From contig RPFO01000065.1 of assembly GCA_009746045.1 (NCBI GenBank), positions 9,488,628-9,552,627 of the forward strand: a DNA stretch of 64,000 bases, given 5' to 3'. The notes under the pieces were generated by a model that saw nothing but the letters and a program-made list of their open reading frames with translations, was not told where the DNA came from and did not search any database. This DNA is from Mesostigma viride. Its lineage: Eukaryota; Streptophyta; Mesostigmatophyceae; Mesostigmatales; Mesostigmataceae. Shown here piece by piece: positions 10,525 to 21,145 of the stretch; within the stretch, counting starts at the first letter, position 1, and every line of letters begins with the position of its first letter. Both the position numbers and the translations under genes were made by a program.

Positions 10525-10920
10525 TGCTGCCCGGTTCGGGACACGATCTGCCTAGATGCTAGACCTGCTCGCAGCGGATAAACCCTTTCGTAGATAGCCT
10601 GTCCTTCGCCTTGTTTTCCTGCTTACGGTTGCTTCCTGTCGTAGATAGGGGATTATTATTGTTCGGATCGGCCAGCGTGAGACGATTAGCGTCGCGGTAG
10701 CCTACACCTTTTTCCTTCGTGCTGCTGTTTTATTAGACGGCCGCACCCGCAGAGATACGGGTCGCTGCTTTAGGACGAGCGCTGGACTATTCGGTCGCTG
10801 ATTTAGGACGAGCGCTGGACAATGCCGCCCTCATGCTGCTTTCGGTGATCCAGATCGCCCAGATAAGTCGCCTACCCCTTCTTCAAGCGTGACGCCACAA
10901 GACCCACCAGGTGCGTTACC
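10525..10920. other. Gypsy-1 leader between small ORFs
   Basis: About 400 bp of untranslated leader. It contains two near copies of TTTAGGACGAGCGCTGGAC at about 10770 and 10810. It has diverged strongly from the corresponding gypsy-2 leader (28709-29090), in contrast to gag and pol. No coding signal is seen. Confidence 0.5.
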
Positions 10921-11314
10921 ATGAGCCAGCGTCGTGTTTTTACTGCGCCTTCCCATTCGTCCAGTGACAATAGCTTAGCTAAATATTACGTAGTTATTAC
11001 CCCTCAATGGTCAGCCATTTTCCTCTCTTGGTCAGATGCTAGGAAGATAGTGCAAAACCGTACATATAATGTAGTTAGGTATAAGAAATTTGTTACCTTC
11101 GAGGAAGCCCAACAATTCCTTATAGACCATAGTGTATATCAGATTTAGGCTTACACGTACGTTCTACTCCTCATGGTCGCCCTCCTGTAGAAGCTCTAGA
11201 TTTTGCTACCCCTCCTTCGTCTCCCCCTAAACGGACTGCATCCTCATCTAGCTTGGATACTCCTCTCACCTTAGAATTCGGTTCCCTATCCATTACTGTT
11301 GTTAAAAAGGATTG
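10921..11314 (+). pseudogene. Stand-alone RNase H1-type hybrid-binding domain ORF (broken copy)
   Basis: The frame starts MSQRRVFTAPSHSS and contains YYVVITPQWSAIFLSW followed by RYKKFVTFEEAQQFL. This is the pattern of the RNase H1 N-terminal / caulimovirus viroplasmin-type domain (Y-x-V, a W, then KF and EEA). Such domains bind RNA-DNA hybrids. A small indel near 11139 ends the frame at 11148. The rest, ending in SLSITVVKKD at 11314, continues in another frame. The intact version is at 29091-29495. Confidence 0.65.
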
Positions 11315-11440
11315 ATTTCAATTGTTTTCCTTTCTTAGGACATTAAATATTTTTCCTTTTTCCTTCCTTGCTTTAAATTAGGCCTTGTCCTTTTCCTGTA
11401 TTGCTTTCATTTAGATTCCTATTCCTTTACTTAATTAAAG

Positions 11441-11496
11441 ATGGACCCAGTGGGTGGAGATATGTCGCCTATACCTACCAATACTAATACTAATAC

Positions 11497-11541
<45 letters not shown>

Positions 11542-13210
11542 TACCAATACTCGTGGTAACCGACGGGACTCACTTGAAACGGTGCACCATCTCACTCCTC
11601 AAGGTAATCTTCGTACCTCACCTCCTTCTCCTGTTACTGGTGGTCGCCGTCGTCCCTCACTTACCCCTCCTACCTATGAACAACGTATGCGTGTCAGATT
11701 TAGTGATGACCCCTCCTTTACCCTGAACCAGGCCCCTGCCCCTCCTGCAACCTTGGCTCAACCTACTATTAGGTCCTCACACCCTGACAATGTTTCTAGA
11801 CCTCCTACCCACCCTGTGCCTTCCATCCCTTCCTCTCACACGGGTCGTACCTCTGCCCCTGTCGGCCCTTCTGGGCGCCCTAGTGCAGTCCCCTTCTATC
11901 CCCCTGCCTCTTGGTCCTACCCTGATACGGCCTATGAGGCTGCCCAGGTCCCTACCCGTGTGGCTGATTTAGAAGTTAATAGCGATTTCAGCACCATGCC
12001 CCTAGATGATAGGAATTATGATCATTTTGCCTACTCCTCCCTCCGCGAACAATATGCTGTTCCCTTCTCCTACGGGCACCACCCTGAAACGGTGGCCCCT
12101 TCTAGACCCCTATCCAAAACCTTTCCTCTTCCTTCTTTCTATCCCACGTATGTAGCAGTGGAAGACAGTGGCCCCATGGGTAAAACTGACTTGTCTAATC
12201 CCCCTAAGCCCCCTGCTCTTCCCCTCTTTGCTAACCTACCCAAGTTGGATGTTAAGTCTACCCCTCAACAGTTCTTCACTTTCATTATGTTGCTTACTAC
12301 CCAGAATACCGAGTCGTGGCAAAATCATAACAGATGTCGTCTCTCTGATGCTGTACTAGTTCCTCACTATCTTACTACCTGTATTACTCCTGAGCTTGCT
12401 AACCTTATTATCCAGTGTGAGTCTTTGGCCTCTCATGCCTACCCTAACTCAGTAGCAGAATTGTTTAAGCGTTTATTAGAGAACCATTTAGTCCCTCCTG
12501 ATGCCGATTGGCAGGATAGACTAGCCTTTGGTACCTTGCAGCAGGGTACTAAATCGTATATGAAAGAATTTGATGCACAGATGGTACGAATCAGGGATTT
12601 GTCGGGCGCAGAAGTACGTGCTCGCTTCCTCCAAGGCCTCAGTAGACCCTTATTACGTGAAGTAAAGCGCCAGTTCTCTGCCTACCGTTTTACTGATCTG
12701 CCCCTCAAGCATGTGCGCCAGCATCTCTTATGAGTAGCAGATTTCTTCACCACTCCTTCTCTTCCTACCCGTTCCCGTATTAATAATATTATCCTTACCC
12801 CTGAGGAGGAGAACTCCTATGTCGAAGAATTAGATATTTGCGTTACTGACCTTTCAGCTCTTGATGTCTCTCATATCACATGCTATCATTGTAAGGAAGT
12901 AGGTCATCTTAAACGTGAGTGCCCCAAGTTCCTTTCGGGTGCTCCCCCTCATCCCGATGCTCGCCCTCCTCGTACCCCTCAGCGTGCTCCCATTCGTCCC
13001 AATCCAGGACGCATTCCCTCAGCTACCCCTAGTAGGCTGAATGCTGTGCAGACAGGACCCCCAGGGTTCCCCTATGATAATCAGGCTCCCGCACCCTCTT
13101 CGATCCCTCGTGACCCTCCAGCAGTGGCTTTTTCGCCAGGGTCTTCTTCGGGGTTAGTTCCTATGGATTTGGGGGGGAGGGGGAACAGTAGGCCTGTCAG
13201 CCGGGGGTAA
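11441..13210 (+). pseudogene. gag: Gypsy-1 gag
   Basis: Starts MDPVGGDMSPIPTN followed by an Asn-rich run encoded by an AAT microsatellite (11497-11543). A Pro-rich region and a capsid-like helical region follow (KLDVKSTPQQFFTFIM; NSVAELFKRL; RFLQGLSRPLLREVK). A CCHC zinc knuckle, CYHCKEVGHLKREC, is at 12881-12922. A TGA at 12731-12733 interrupts the frame where gypsy-2 has CGA. Beyond it the same frame stays open to a TAA at 13208-13210. Gag would form the virus-like particle and package the RNA. Pol follows in the +1 frame. Confidence 0.85.
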
Positions 13211-15739
13211 CCTGGACAGGTCCTTAGATAGTACCCCAGATAATAATTTTTGTCTGCCTGTTTTTATAACCTCTGTAGGAGCTGAATCATCCCTACCACT
13301 ACGTGTCCGTCCTCTTATGTTTTTGAATGGTGGCTTAACCGTTCCCCATACTGTTGTAGACCCCTTCTTGCATGCTGATGAACTTTTGAATGTCTCTGTG
13401 TTGGTAGATAGCGGTGCGGCTAGCTCCTTTGTGAGCGAGGCCCTAGTTAGGCGTTTAGGACTAGTCCCTATCCCTCACACCAAACCTGTCACTGTTCATT
13501 ATGCTGACGGCCGCACCAGTCATTCCCCGGGTACGGTGTCCCTTCCCCTGGTCATACAAGGACGTACTGTCAACCTGACGGCCACTATAGGCCCTATCAC
13601 TACCGCTGATGTATTACTAGGATTAGATTGGCACCAGGATAATAAGATTACTATTAATTATGATACCATGGTCATTTGGTTTCCAGATAGCTCTTACTGG
13701 GTACCGGAACGTCATTATAGATTAGAAAATTTATCCTTGGTAGATATTACTCCTCCTACACCTGTTGATCCTCCTGTAAGACCTATACCTGAAGTATTAA
13801 TACTCCTCCTACACCTGTTGATCCTCCTGTAAGACCTATACCTGAAGTATTAATGTCCAATGATGAATTGCGATCTGAACTAAAGGAATATGGATACTTA
13901 TTATGTATGTTCCTTCAGTTAGAAGTACAGGAGATACCTATCACTAATAATAGTGTGGATATAGATGTAAACACAGTAGATACAATAGGAGTGGGATTTA
14001 CTGAAAATGAAATAGTAAGATACATGGCTGTGATAGATTCCTCAAAAGTTTTTGAAGAAAAGACTCCTTCCTATCCTCCTCCTCGTTCTGTTTTACACCG
14101 TGTAGTCATCAAGGACGGTGCAGTTCCTACGCACTCTCCGATGTATAGAATGGGCCCTACCGAATTAAAGGAACTAAAACAGATTTTAGTGTCACTATTA
14201 GAAGCAGGATTGATAGAGCCTAGTAACTCCCCCTACTCAGCTGGTGTCCTGTTAGTTCCTAAGCCAAATGGCAAGTTTCGCCTAGTTACTGATTATAGGA
14301 AGTTGAATGATATTACTGTGAAGTCTAAATACCCTCTACCTCGTATTGATGATATATTTAATAAGGTTAAAGGTTCCACGTGTTTCACAGTACTGGATTG
14401 TGCGGATGGTTTTTGGCAACTGCGTATAGCTCCTGAGGATTGTCATAAAACCGCCTTTGCTACCCCTTTTGGTCATTAACAGTTTAGAGTAGCGGCTATG
14501 GGACTCTGTAACTCTCCTGCCTCTTTTCAAATGTTAATGAATGAAGTGCTTAGACCTGTTATGGGAATTCTCACCTTCCTCAAGTGTCATCTGATTTAAA
14601 GGATCCTTCCTTCTCCTCTGTTTCTTTATCTGAGCATGACCGTTCTTGTGCTCAAGCTTACTTAGATGATATCCTTATTTACTCTCCTGATTTTGAAACG
14701 CACCTACGTGATTTAAAGAAAGTATTAGAGATAATGGCTGAAAATTCCTTGTGGGCTCGCCGTGCTAAAGTTCGTTCTGGTAGGAGTGTACCATTTTTAG
14801 GACACGTTTGTCAGATGCCGGGGTCGCTACCGACCCGGATAAAACTAAGTCAATTCAGGAATGGCCTACCCCTACCGACGTTAAAGGTGTACGTAGTTTT
14901 CTAGGGATTGCCTCTTACTATAGGCGTTTTATCCCGCGTTTCGCAACTATAGCAGCCCCTATTAATCATTTATTAAAGAAGGATATCCCCTTTGTTTGGA
15001 GTAGTGAATGTCAGTCGGCTTTCAGTGTTAAAATCCCTACTCCTCTCCCCTCCCGTACTCATCCTACCGGATACTACCAAACCCTTTGTGGTAGCTACAG
15101 ACGCTAGTAAGGTAGCTATATGGGGCGTCCTTCTCCAGGATCAGGGTCAGGGCTTACAGCCAATTGAGTACATCTCTAGGACAATGCTCCCTGCGGAGCG
15201 TAACTATCCCGTATGTACACCAGCAGGAACTCTTAGCGGTGGTGTATTGTTGCCATGCGTGGCAGCACTTTCTTAAAGGTGCTCAATTTGATGTCTGTCT
15301 GAATGAACCCTGTGAGCTAGATCCTTATAGGTTAGTTATCCAAACGGATCACCGTCCCCTTACCCATCTTCTCTCCCAACCCAACCTTACCCCTCGTCAA
15401 GCGCGCTGGATGGAGTTTTTAGCACAGTTCTCCCCTTTTAAACTTCAGTATGTTAAGGGTGTAGATAATATAGTACCAGATGCACTTTCCCGTCGCGCAG
15501 ATTACTCCTTTTTCGAGGACCTGGATGTTCTCAATACTACTCTAGTTCCTACTACTATGGGTGTAACCCCTTATGGCGAACTACCTGATGATGAATCCTA
15601 TGCCTATCTCTTTCATACTGCTGTTCGCATGCCTGATCTCCTTTCTCACGTAGGACTCTCTCTCCCGTGTGAGGCCCTTCCTGTGGTCTCGGTGGGGGGG
15701 AGGGGAAAAATAAAATTTCTATACCGCTTAGCCATATAG
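13158..15739 (+). pseudogene. pol: Gypsy-1 pol part 1: protease, reverse transcriptase, RNase H
   Basis: Protease: VLVDSGAASSF (near 13404) and VLLGLDWH. RT: LVPKPNGKFRLVTDYRKLND, then FTVLDCADGFWQLRIAP, and the catalytic AYLDDILIYSP near 14660. RNase H: FVVATDASKVA near 15090 and ELLAVVYCCHAWQHFL near 15230. The frame is broken by a 53-bp tandem duplication (13748-13853), a TAA at 14477-14479 where gypsy-2 has TAC, and several indels. The RNase H frame ends at 15737-15739, after a GGGAAAA heptamer at 15703-15709. It overlaps gag by 53 nt in the +1 frame. Confidence 0.88.
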
Positions 15740-17374
15740 CGACTAGGTCAGGAAAGTCTTATGATAACATAGTCCTCTAGGACCTCCCCTTCTCTTTGGC
15801 AAGGCGGTAGGAGACCTCTTTAAACCTGTTCTGGATACCTCTGTAGCGATGCCTACCTCTGATCTTGAACGCCTTATTAGTAGATTTACGGCCACTGAGC
15901 CGGAAGCTTTAGCTGCCATTGCAGCCCATCCCCAACAATTAGGCAAGCACCCTTGTAAATTTGTAGGTGGGTTTTTATATGTGCAAATAGCAGATTCTCC
16001 CCCTCAATGGCGCCTGTATGTCCCTCCTATCTGTCGCTCCTCCTTGCTCTTTGAGTTGCATGACTTAGCTGCTCATCAGGGTGGTAAACGGGTACGGGAC
16101 CTAGTAGCCCGCTCTTATTACTGGCCTTCCCTTTTAAAGGATGTAGATGAGTATGTTAGAACCTGTCAATCTTGCCAGGAGATGAAACCCAATAATGTAG
16201 GACAGATAGCAGAACCTAGGACCCTGCCTGATCCCATCATGCCGTGGGACTCCATCATGATGGATTTTGTAGGACCTTTTAGGAAGAATGATAGAGGTAA
16301 CGCCCAGATCCTTGTTTTCGTAGATCGTTTTACTCGTATGTGTCATCTCGTGCCGTGTCCTTTAGAGCTCACCGCACGCGATTGCGCACGCCTATACCTT
16401 AATAATGTTTACAGATATCATGGTTTGAGTAGGCAGTTTATTAGTGATAAAGATAAGCTATTTACCTCTGACTTTTGGCAGCAGTTTTTCGCTGCTATCG
16501 GTACCAAGGTTACGTTCGGTACTGCCTACCACTCCTCCTCCTCTCATCTAGTAGAGCGTCTTAATAGGGTAGTGGAAGAAGCGCTTAGGCACTATGTTAA
16601 TGGCTCGGGGAGTGATTGGGAGGATTATTTATGTTTGGTAGAGGTCTCCCTTAACAATTGCCCCCAGGCTGCGCATGGCTATACGCCTTTCTTCCTAGAT
16701 ACTGGTAGACAGCCCCTTACTCCTACCTCTCTCTTAGCTAGTCCTCTACGGGACAGGGACGATGTGTCCCGGGATACTGTAGAAGGTGTACAGGCCTTGC
16801 TAGATAAAATGAAAAATGCACATGATCACGCGATCTCAGGGTACCAAAAGGCTCTAAGTACCTTGCTAGGTTGCGTGCCTCCTTAGATAGAAGAGCGCCT
16901 GAAATAGATATAGGAGATCTAGTATTAGTAGAAGGCCCCCGTGTTGGCCGTTTTGCTCACAAGTTCGAAGCAGAACTTAAGGTGAAACTTAGGCCCGCCT
17001 TCTTAGGACCCTTCCGTGTGTTGTCTAGAGTAGGAAATTTCTTATATAAAATCGATATCCCTACCTCTTGGCAGACACATTCTAACACCTTCCATAATAG
17101 AAGCCAGCTGAAGCTTTATCACCAAAGCACGTTCGCTGGTAGAGAACTAGCTCCTGCCCCTTTAGAGCATAACCCTGACACTGGTGAGGTAGAAGACGAA
17201 GTAGAGAGTATCGTGGCCCATAGAGATATCAAAAAGGGCCGCGGTACCCAGCGCCAGTATAAGGTGAAATGGATGTATGCTCGTGGTGAGGTAGATAAAG
17301 TATGGTACACGGAGAGTGAGTTAGATGGTTGTAGCCGTTTGTTGCAGGACTACAAAACCCTACACCAGCTCTAG
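15740..17374 (+). pseudogene. Gypsy-1 pol part 2: integrase and chromodomain
   Basis: Integrase zinc module: HDLAAHQGGKRVRDLV, then YVRTCQSCQEMKP. Catalytic core: MMDFVGPFRKND (first Asp), FISDKDKLFTSDFW (second Asp) and HLVERLNRVVEEAL (Glu). The C-terminus has a chromodomain: AHRDIKKGRGTQRQYKVKWM followed by VWYTESELDG. Chromodomains in such integrases direct insertion to marked chromatin. The frame breaks near 16870. One base has been lost near 15773 relative to gypsy-2, so integrase is no longer in the frame reached from RNase H. Confidence 0.88.
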
Positions 17375-17450
17375 CTGGCAACCTGCCCCTCCCTTATCGT
17401 ATTTCTGCTGTCGACGGGTGGTTGGTTGTCCCCTCCCCTCCGCAGCCATC

Positions 17451-19768
17451 ATGGCTGATCCTACCCCTCCGTCGGAGAGCCGGCCACCTTCCCCTCCACC
17501 ACCGGACCCAGAGCTCTACTTCGAGGCCCTTCCGGGCCGCTGGGTGTCACGTTCCAGTTATCCGGGTGGCACCATTCAGCCTGCCCTCCAGGCTCAGCAT
17601 GCGACTTTAGTCAGGGCTGCCCTCTTTGGGGTCGCGTGGTTCGGCCCGGCCCCTGATGATCCGAAACAGCTAGTTGTGCATGGATTCGACGATGCCGGGC
17701 ATTGCCTTTTAGGATGCGGCTCCCGCTGCCCAGCATTAGGGCAGATAGCCGCGGTCCTTCAGTGCCCCCGGGTGTTTTCCTACCTGTCTACCCCTGTGGG
17801 CGCGCTTGCCTACGGGAGGTGTTCCCCTGGCTTCCGGGCGAGGGCGAGGCAGATATAGATGACAACCCCTGTGACCTCCTACGGGCCGCCGGTTGAGTTC
17901 ATGGAGATTGCGGACCAGACAGCGGGCGTAGCATTTGGCGACCCTACTCCTACGGACGCACCAGTCGAGGCACAGTACACGCCTGAGTATTTGGCCTCCC
18001 CTGTGGCGTCCTCCTCTTCAGTGTCGGCTCCTTCCCCTGTCCCGTCTTCACCACGGTCGGCCCGGCGCGCATCGGTGGAGCCTACCCCTTTGGGCTCTGA
18101 TCGTGAGCCTGATCCTCTTTCGGCGACAGTTTCTGCGATGCAGGCACAGATCCAGTCCCTGACCGCGGCCTTCGGGGCCTTCATGGCGGCCCAGGCGCAC
18201 GCTCCAGTCACGCCAGGTGGGGTGTCTGTTGTATCTGTGCCCCCTTCCCCTTCGGTCGCCTCGACGTCTACGGGTCCGCTTGCGAGCCCTCGGTGGCTGC
18301 GGTTTCTTCTGTTGCTGCGGCTCCTACGCCTTCGGCTGCCCCTGCGCCTGCTACTGACTTACCTGCGCCTCGGCGCGAGTCCTCCGCCCCAGCGGCCGCG
18401 CCCGCCGCCGTCGCTTCCGGGCCGTCCACCGCGCCAGCACCGCCCTCGCGGGGTTTCTTCAGCGACCCGGGCGGTCTTCCCAGGCTTTGGGAGGGCGGTC
18501 CTCCGCAGAGGATTCCGGTGCCCGACTGGAGCTTGGATGGTAACCAGTCGTATGCCGGATTGCCTGTCCCTACGGGCCCTGTTTTCAACATGTGGCCTGG
18601 GGGTGCTCCGCCACCGGAGACCGGAGCGCCAGCTACGGTGGCGGGTCCGTCGCGACCCCCTCCGGCAGCGGGTCCGACGCGACCCCTGTTGTACCGGCGC
18701 CGTCTGCGTCTGTGCCGGTTCCTACCCCTGCTTCGGCCCCTGTCCCTTCGGCCTCGCGGTCTTTGGCTGCGGTTGTTCGGTCCAGCGGCTCTGATCCTCG
18801 CGCCACCCGCGCTGCTGATTCCCTCCGGGAGTTGTCTGAGGGCGATCGGGATCGGGCCCCTTCTGTGGTGCATGCGACTCCGGAGTCGCGCGACACGCCT
18901 GTCCTTGGGTACGGTATGTCTGTGCTCGCCTGCCGCCAGTGTGACCTGCCGCGCGCCTCCGCCGAGCTTGCCATTTCGCCCATGTCCTACGGGTTCTCCC
19001 AGGTGTGTCGGGCGCCGCGGGACCGTGGCCTACCCGTTGAGACTGATCGGCCTCCTTTCGATATGGTTATTTTAGCTGATCCGGTGTTCCAGGGTGAGAT
19101 CCTGGTTCGGCGCGTCCTGTATCGCTGGGCTAGGCGTCACAATGACTTGGACACCTACGGCGGGTTCCAGTGGGCTTACCCTCCGCCTCTGGGCATTATG
19201 GCCTCAGATGCCCTTACGGTAGAGTTTCCTGCGGTGCCGGGTGCTACGTACAGCACGGTCCTCCAGCCCATCCTAGAGTGGGATGCCCGTCGTCCAGCGC
19301 CCATCCCGGGCCAGGGTCTGGACTCCCGTGGCCATCCTCCTCCCGGGCTAGCGACTACCTCGAGACGTTCGGGTCGCGACAGTGTGCCGTCGGTGGCGCT
19401 CCCGTGAGGTTCGGCACATCCGGATGTGGCCGTCTAACGTGGAGCCCCTGGTAGATCTGTTTTTCCCGACGGGGTTGCGCCCTCGGATCCGGTACCATCG
19501 CCTGCTCCTGCGGGCTCTCTGCTTGATCGCGGTAGAGCCTTTCCTACGCCTCTTTGCCTGTGGTTTCCTGGACTGGGCCCGTGGCCAGGTCGTTCTTACG
19601 CAGCATAGGTATTACTGGGCCTTCCTGGGTCTTTTTCCTGATGGCGTGTGGGCCGATGTTTTCCTCACTGTAGATAGGCACGACAATGCCGATGATGTGA
19701 CTCACCACCAGGCGTATCTGGATGTCCTGCTGGCCTCCCGTGGCACTTACCAGACGGATGGCAACTAG
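17451..19768 (+). pseudogene. Gypsy-1 ORF3 between pol and 3' LTR (unknown)
   Basis: This GC-rich frame starts MADPTPPSESRPPSPPPPD 77 bp after the pol stop. It has a first globular region with YFEALPGRWVSRSS and LLGCGSRCPALGQIAAVLQC. A long Ala/Pro/Ser linker follows, and a C-terminal region ends near HRYYWAFLGLFPDGVWADVF. Several frameshifts are present here; gypsy-2 has a more intact copy. I find no signal peptide or convincing membrane anchor, so it is not a typical Env. No family is recognised. Confidence 0.6.
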
Positions 19769-20142
19769 ATAGAGGGCCTTAGGCCCGACCTGAGGGTGTT
19801 GTCCCTCCGGTATATAGAGTCGCCCTCACGTTCTGGCCAGTTGACTGGTCGTTCTTGGTCCTTGGTACTGATTTGTTTACTCTGTGTGTCCTGCCCAGTG
19901 CCGTTCCCCCCGGCAAGGACTCTGTTCCAGGCAGTTAGGGGAACCTACCACCAGGCTTGGTGCTGGCTAACCCTACACCTCCCGGCGTGGTGGTGGAGAC
20001 CGAGTTAATACGTTGGTGCTTTGTATCTTGGTTGGATGGCCTGCCGATTGTGTTGGTGTGTGCTGGGTGCATTAGGTTTCCTACCCCTTGGTTTCCTCCC
20101 TGTGCGTAGGGAGAGGGCTCCCTACCTTTGTGGGGGGGGAGG
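19769..20142 (+). other. Gypsy-1 3' untranslated region and polypurine tract
   Basis: About 370 bp between ORF3 and the 3' LTR, almost identical in gypsy-2. It ends in the G-rich tract TTGTGGGGGGGGAGG immediately before the LTR at 20143. This is where a polypurine primer for plus-strand synthesis is expected. Confidence 0.7.
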
Positions 20143-20710
20143 TGTTACGTCGCGTAACAATTCGTTGTAGTTACGGACGTAAATTAGGTCCCTTGCCTCG
20201 GTTGTCCCTAGGTTTACGTGTAGTTCCTACTGGGACACTATTGTCCTCGTAACAGTACTGTGGTACATTGGGTGCCTTTGGGCGCCGCGCCGCGTACTTT
20301 ATTAGTGGTCCTTATCCTTTGGTAGAATGTAGTGGACCAGCGTGCATCTGTGCCCTACTGTGCCGGTGCATCTGTAGGCGAGGGCCATGTCGGCCCGAGC
20401 GTGTTGGACCGTTGGTGACCATTTATGCACGTTCTACCCCTCGTGTGTTCACTCGGCGTGTGTTAAATGAATTAACACATATAGGCTTGGGTCACGGCAG
20501 TGTAGTGTGTTTCCTTCCTCTATTCCTGGAATAAACGGGTTCTGGTAAATGGTTGTATGGCGTATTACAGCAACACATACGTGAATGCATTGAGATCAGC
20601 TCCGTCTCGTTCGTCTTTCGCTAGGGGTTTGAGTAGAGGAGGCCTGACCAATTTAGGTAGCATCAGGTCCATTAGAGGTAGAGGTGGCGGTAGAAGTTCA
20701 GGACGTAACA
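20143..20710 (+). repeat. Gypsy-1 3' LTR
   Basis: 568 bp, starting TGTTACGTCGCGTAAC and ending GACGTAACA. It is followed by the target duplication CTAGG at 20711-20715. It is slightly longer than the 5' LTR because of short indels. Confidence 0.9.
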
Positions 20711-20715
20711 CTAGG

Positions 20716-21132
20716 CCCAGCAATAAGCTGATCATCCCCATGCCACACAAACATGATCATGCCATGAGGGTGAGGGACAACAAAGAAGCAAGGGTCTATG
20801 TCATCATACCGAGCACCTAGCTTCTCAAACACAGCTTGAGCTGACATTCTAAAAATTCTAGGAGCAGATTGCAGACCTTCCACTCCTATGTTGGCTTTCA
20901 GAAAGGGTTGTGGAATATCCTTAGACCATACCTGAGGTGTGTTGACCACATACACCTTACCATGCCAAACTTGCTCAGCTATTTCAGGTGAACCTTTCAG
21001 AAAAGCACGTTTAATGTCAGTGGCTTTGCACACATAATCATCACCTTGATTGATGTGCCCTAGAAAAACAGACAGCAAAATTTTAAGAGAAGTTTGCTGA
21101 ATGCCAGGTGTATACAAGTCTGCCTCTGTCAA
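20716..21132 (-). pseudogene. Copia reverse transcriptase, catalytic part
   Basis: The minus strand encodes ADLYTPGIQQTSLKILLSVF, then KATDIKRAFLKGSPE (first catalytic Asp), GLQSAPRIF (the LKQAPR-type block) and MFVWHGDDQLIAG. The last aligns with the usual YVDD box but reads HGDD; both catalytic Asp residues are kept. Copia sequence stops at the CTAGG duplication next to gypsy-1 and continues at 9814. Its N-terminal finger region is at the end of the frame at 21146. Confidence 0.85.
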
Positions 21133-21145
21133 ATCAGTGGATCCC

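Larger units (their letters stand above)
9820..20710 (+). mobile_element. Gypsy-1: chromodomain Ty3/gypsy retrotransposon
   Basis: A 10.9-kb plus-strand element with LTRs at 9820-10375 and 20143-20710 and target duplication CTAGG. Gene order is a small LTR-spanning ORF, a hybrid-binding-domain ORF, gag, pol (protease, RT, RNase H, integrase, chromodomain), then a large unknown ORF3 and a 3' LTR preceded by a G-rich polypurine tract. RT before integrase and the chromodomain place it among chromoviruses. It is inactivated by stops and frameshifts. It is the youngest layer in the left part because it interrupts copia. Confidence 0.92.

Noticed and set aside
17451-19768. Gypsy ORF3 as a retroviral envelope gene
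   Set aside because: No signal peptide, furin-like site, fusion peptide or clear transmembrane anchor can be seen. Position alone is not enough.
19796-20008. 70-codon frame in the gypsy 3' UTR, identical in both copies
   Set aside because: It starts with TTG, not ATG, and the whole 3' UTR is nearly identical at the DNA level, so protein conservation is not informative.
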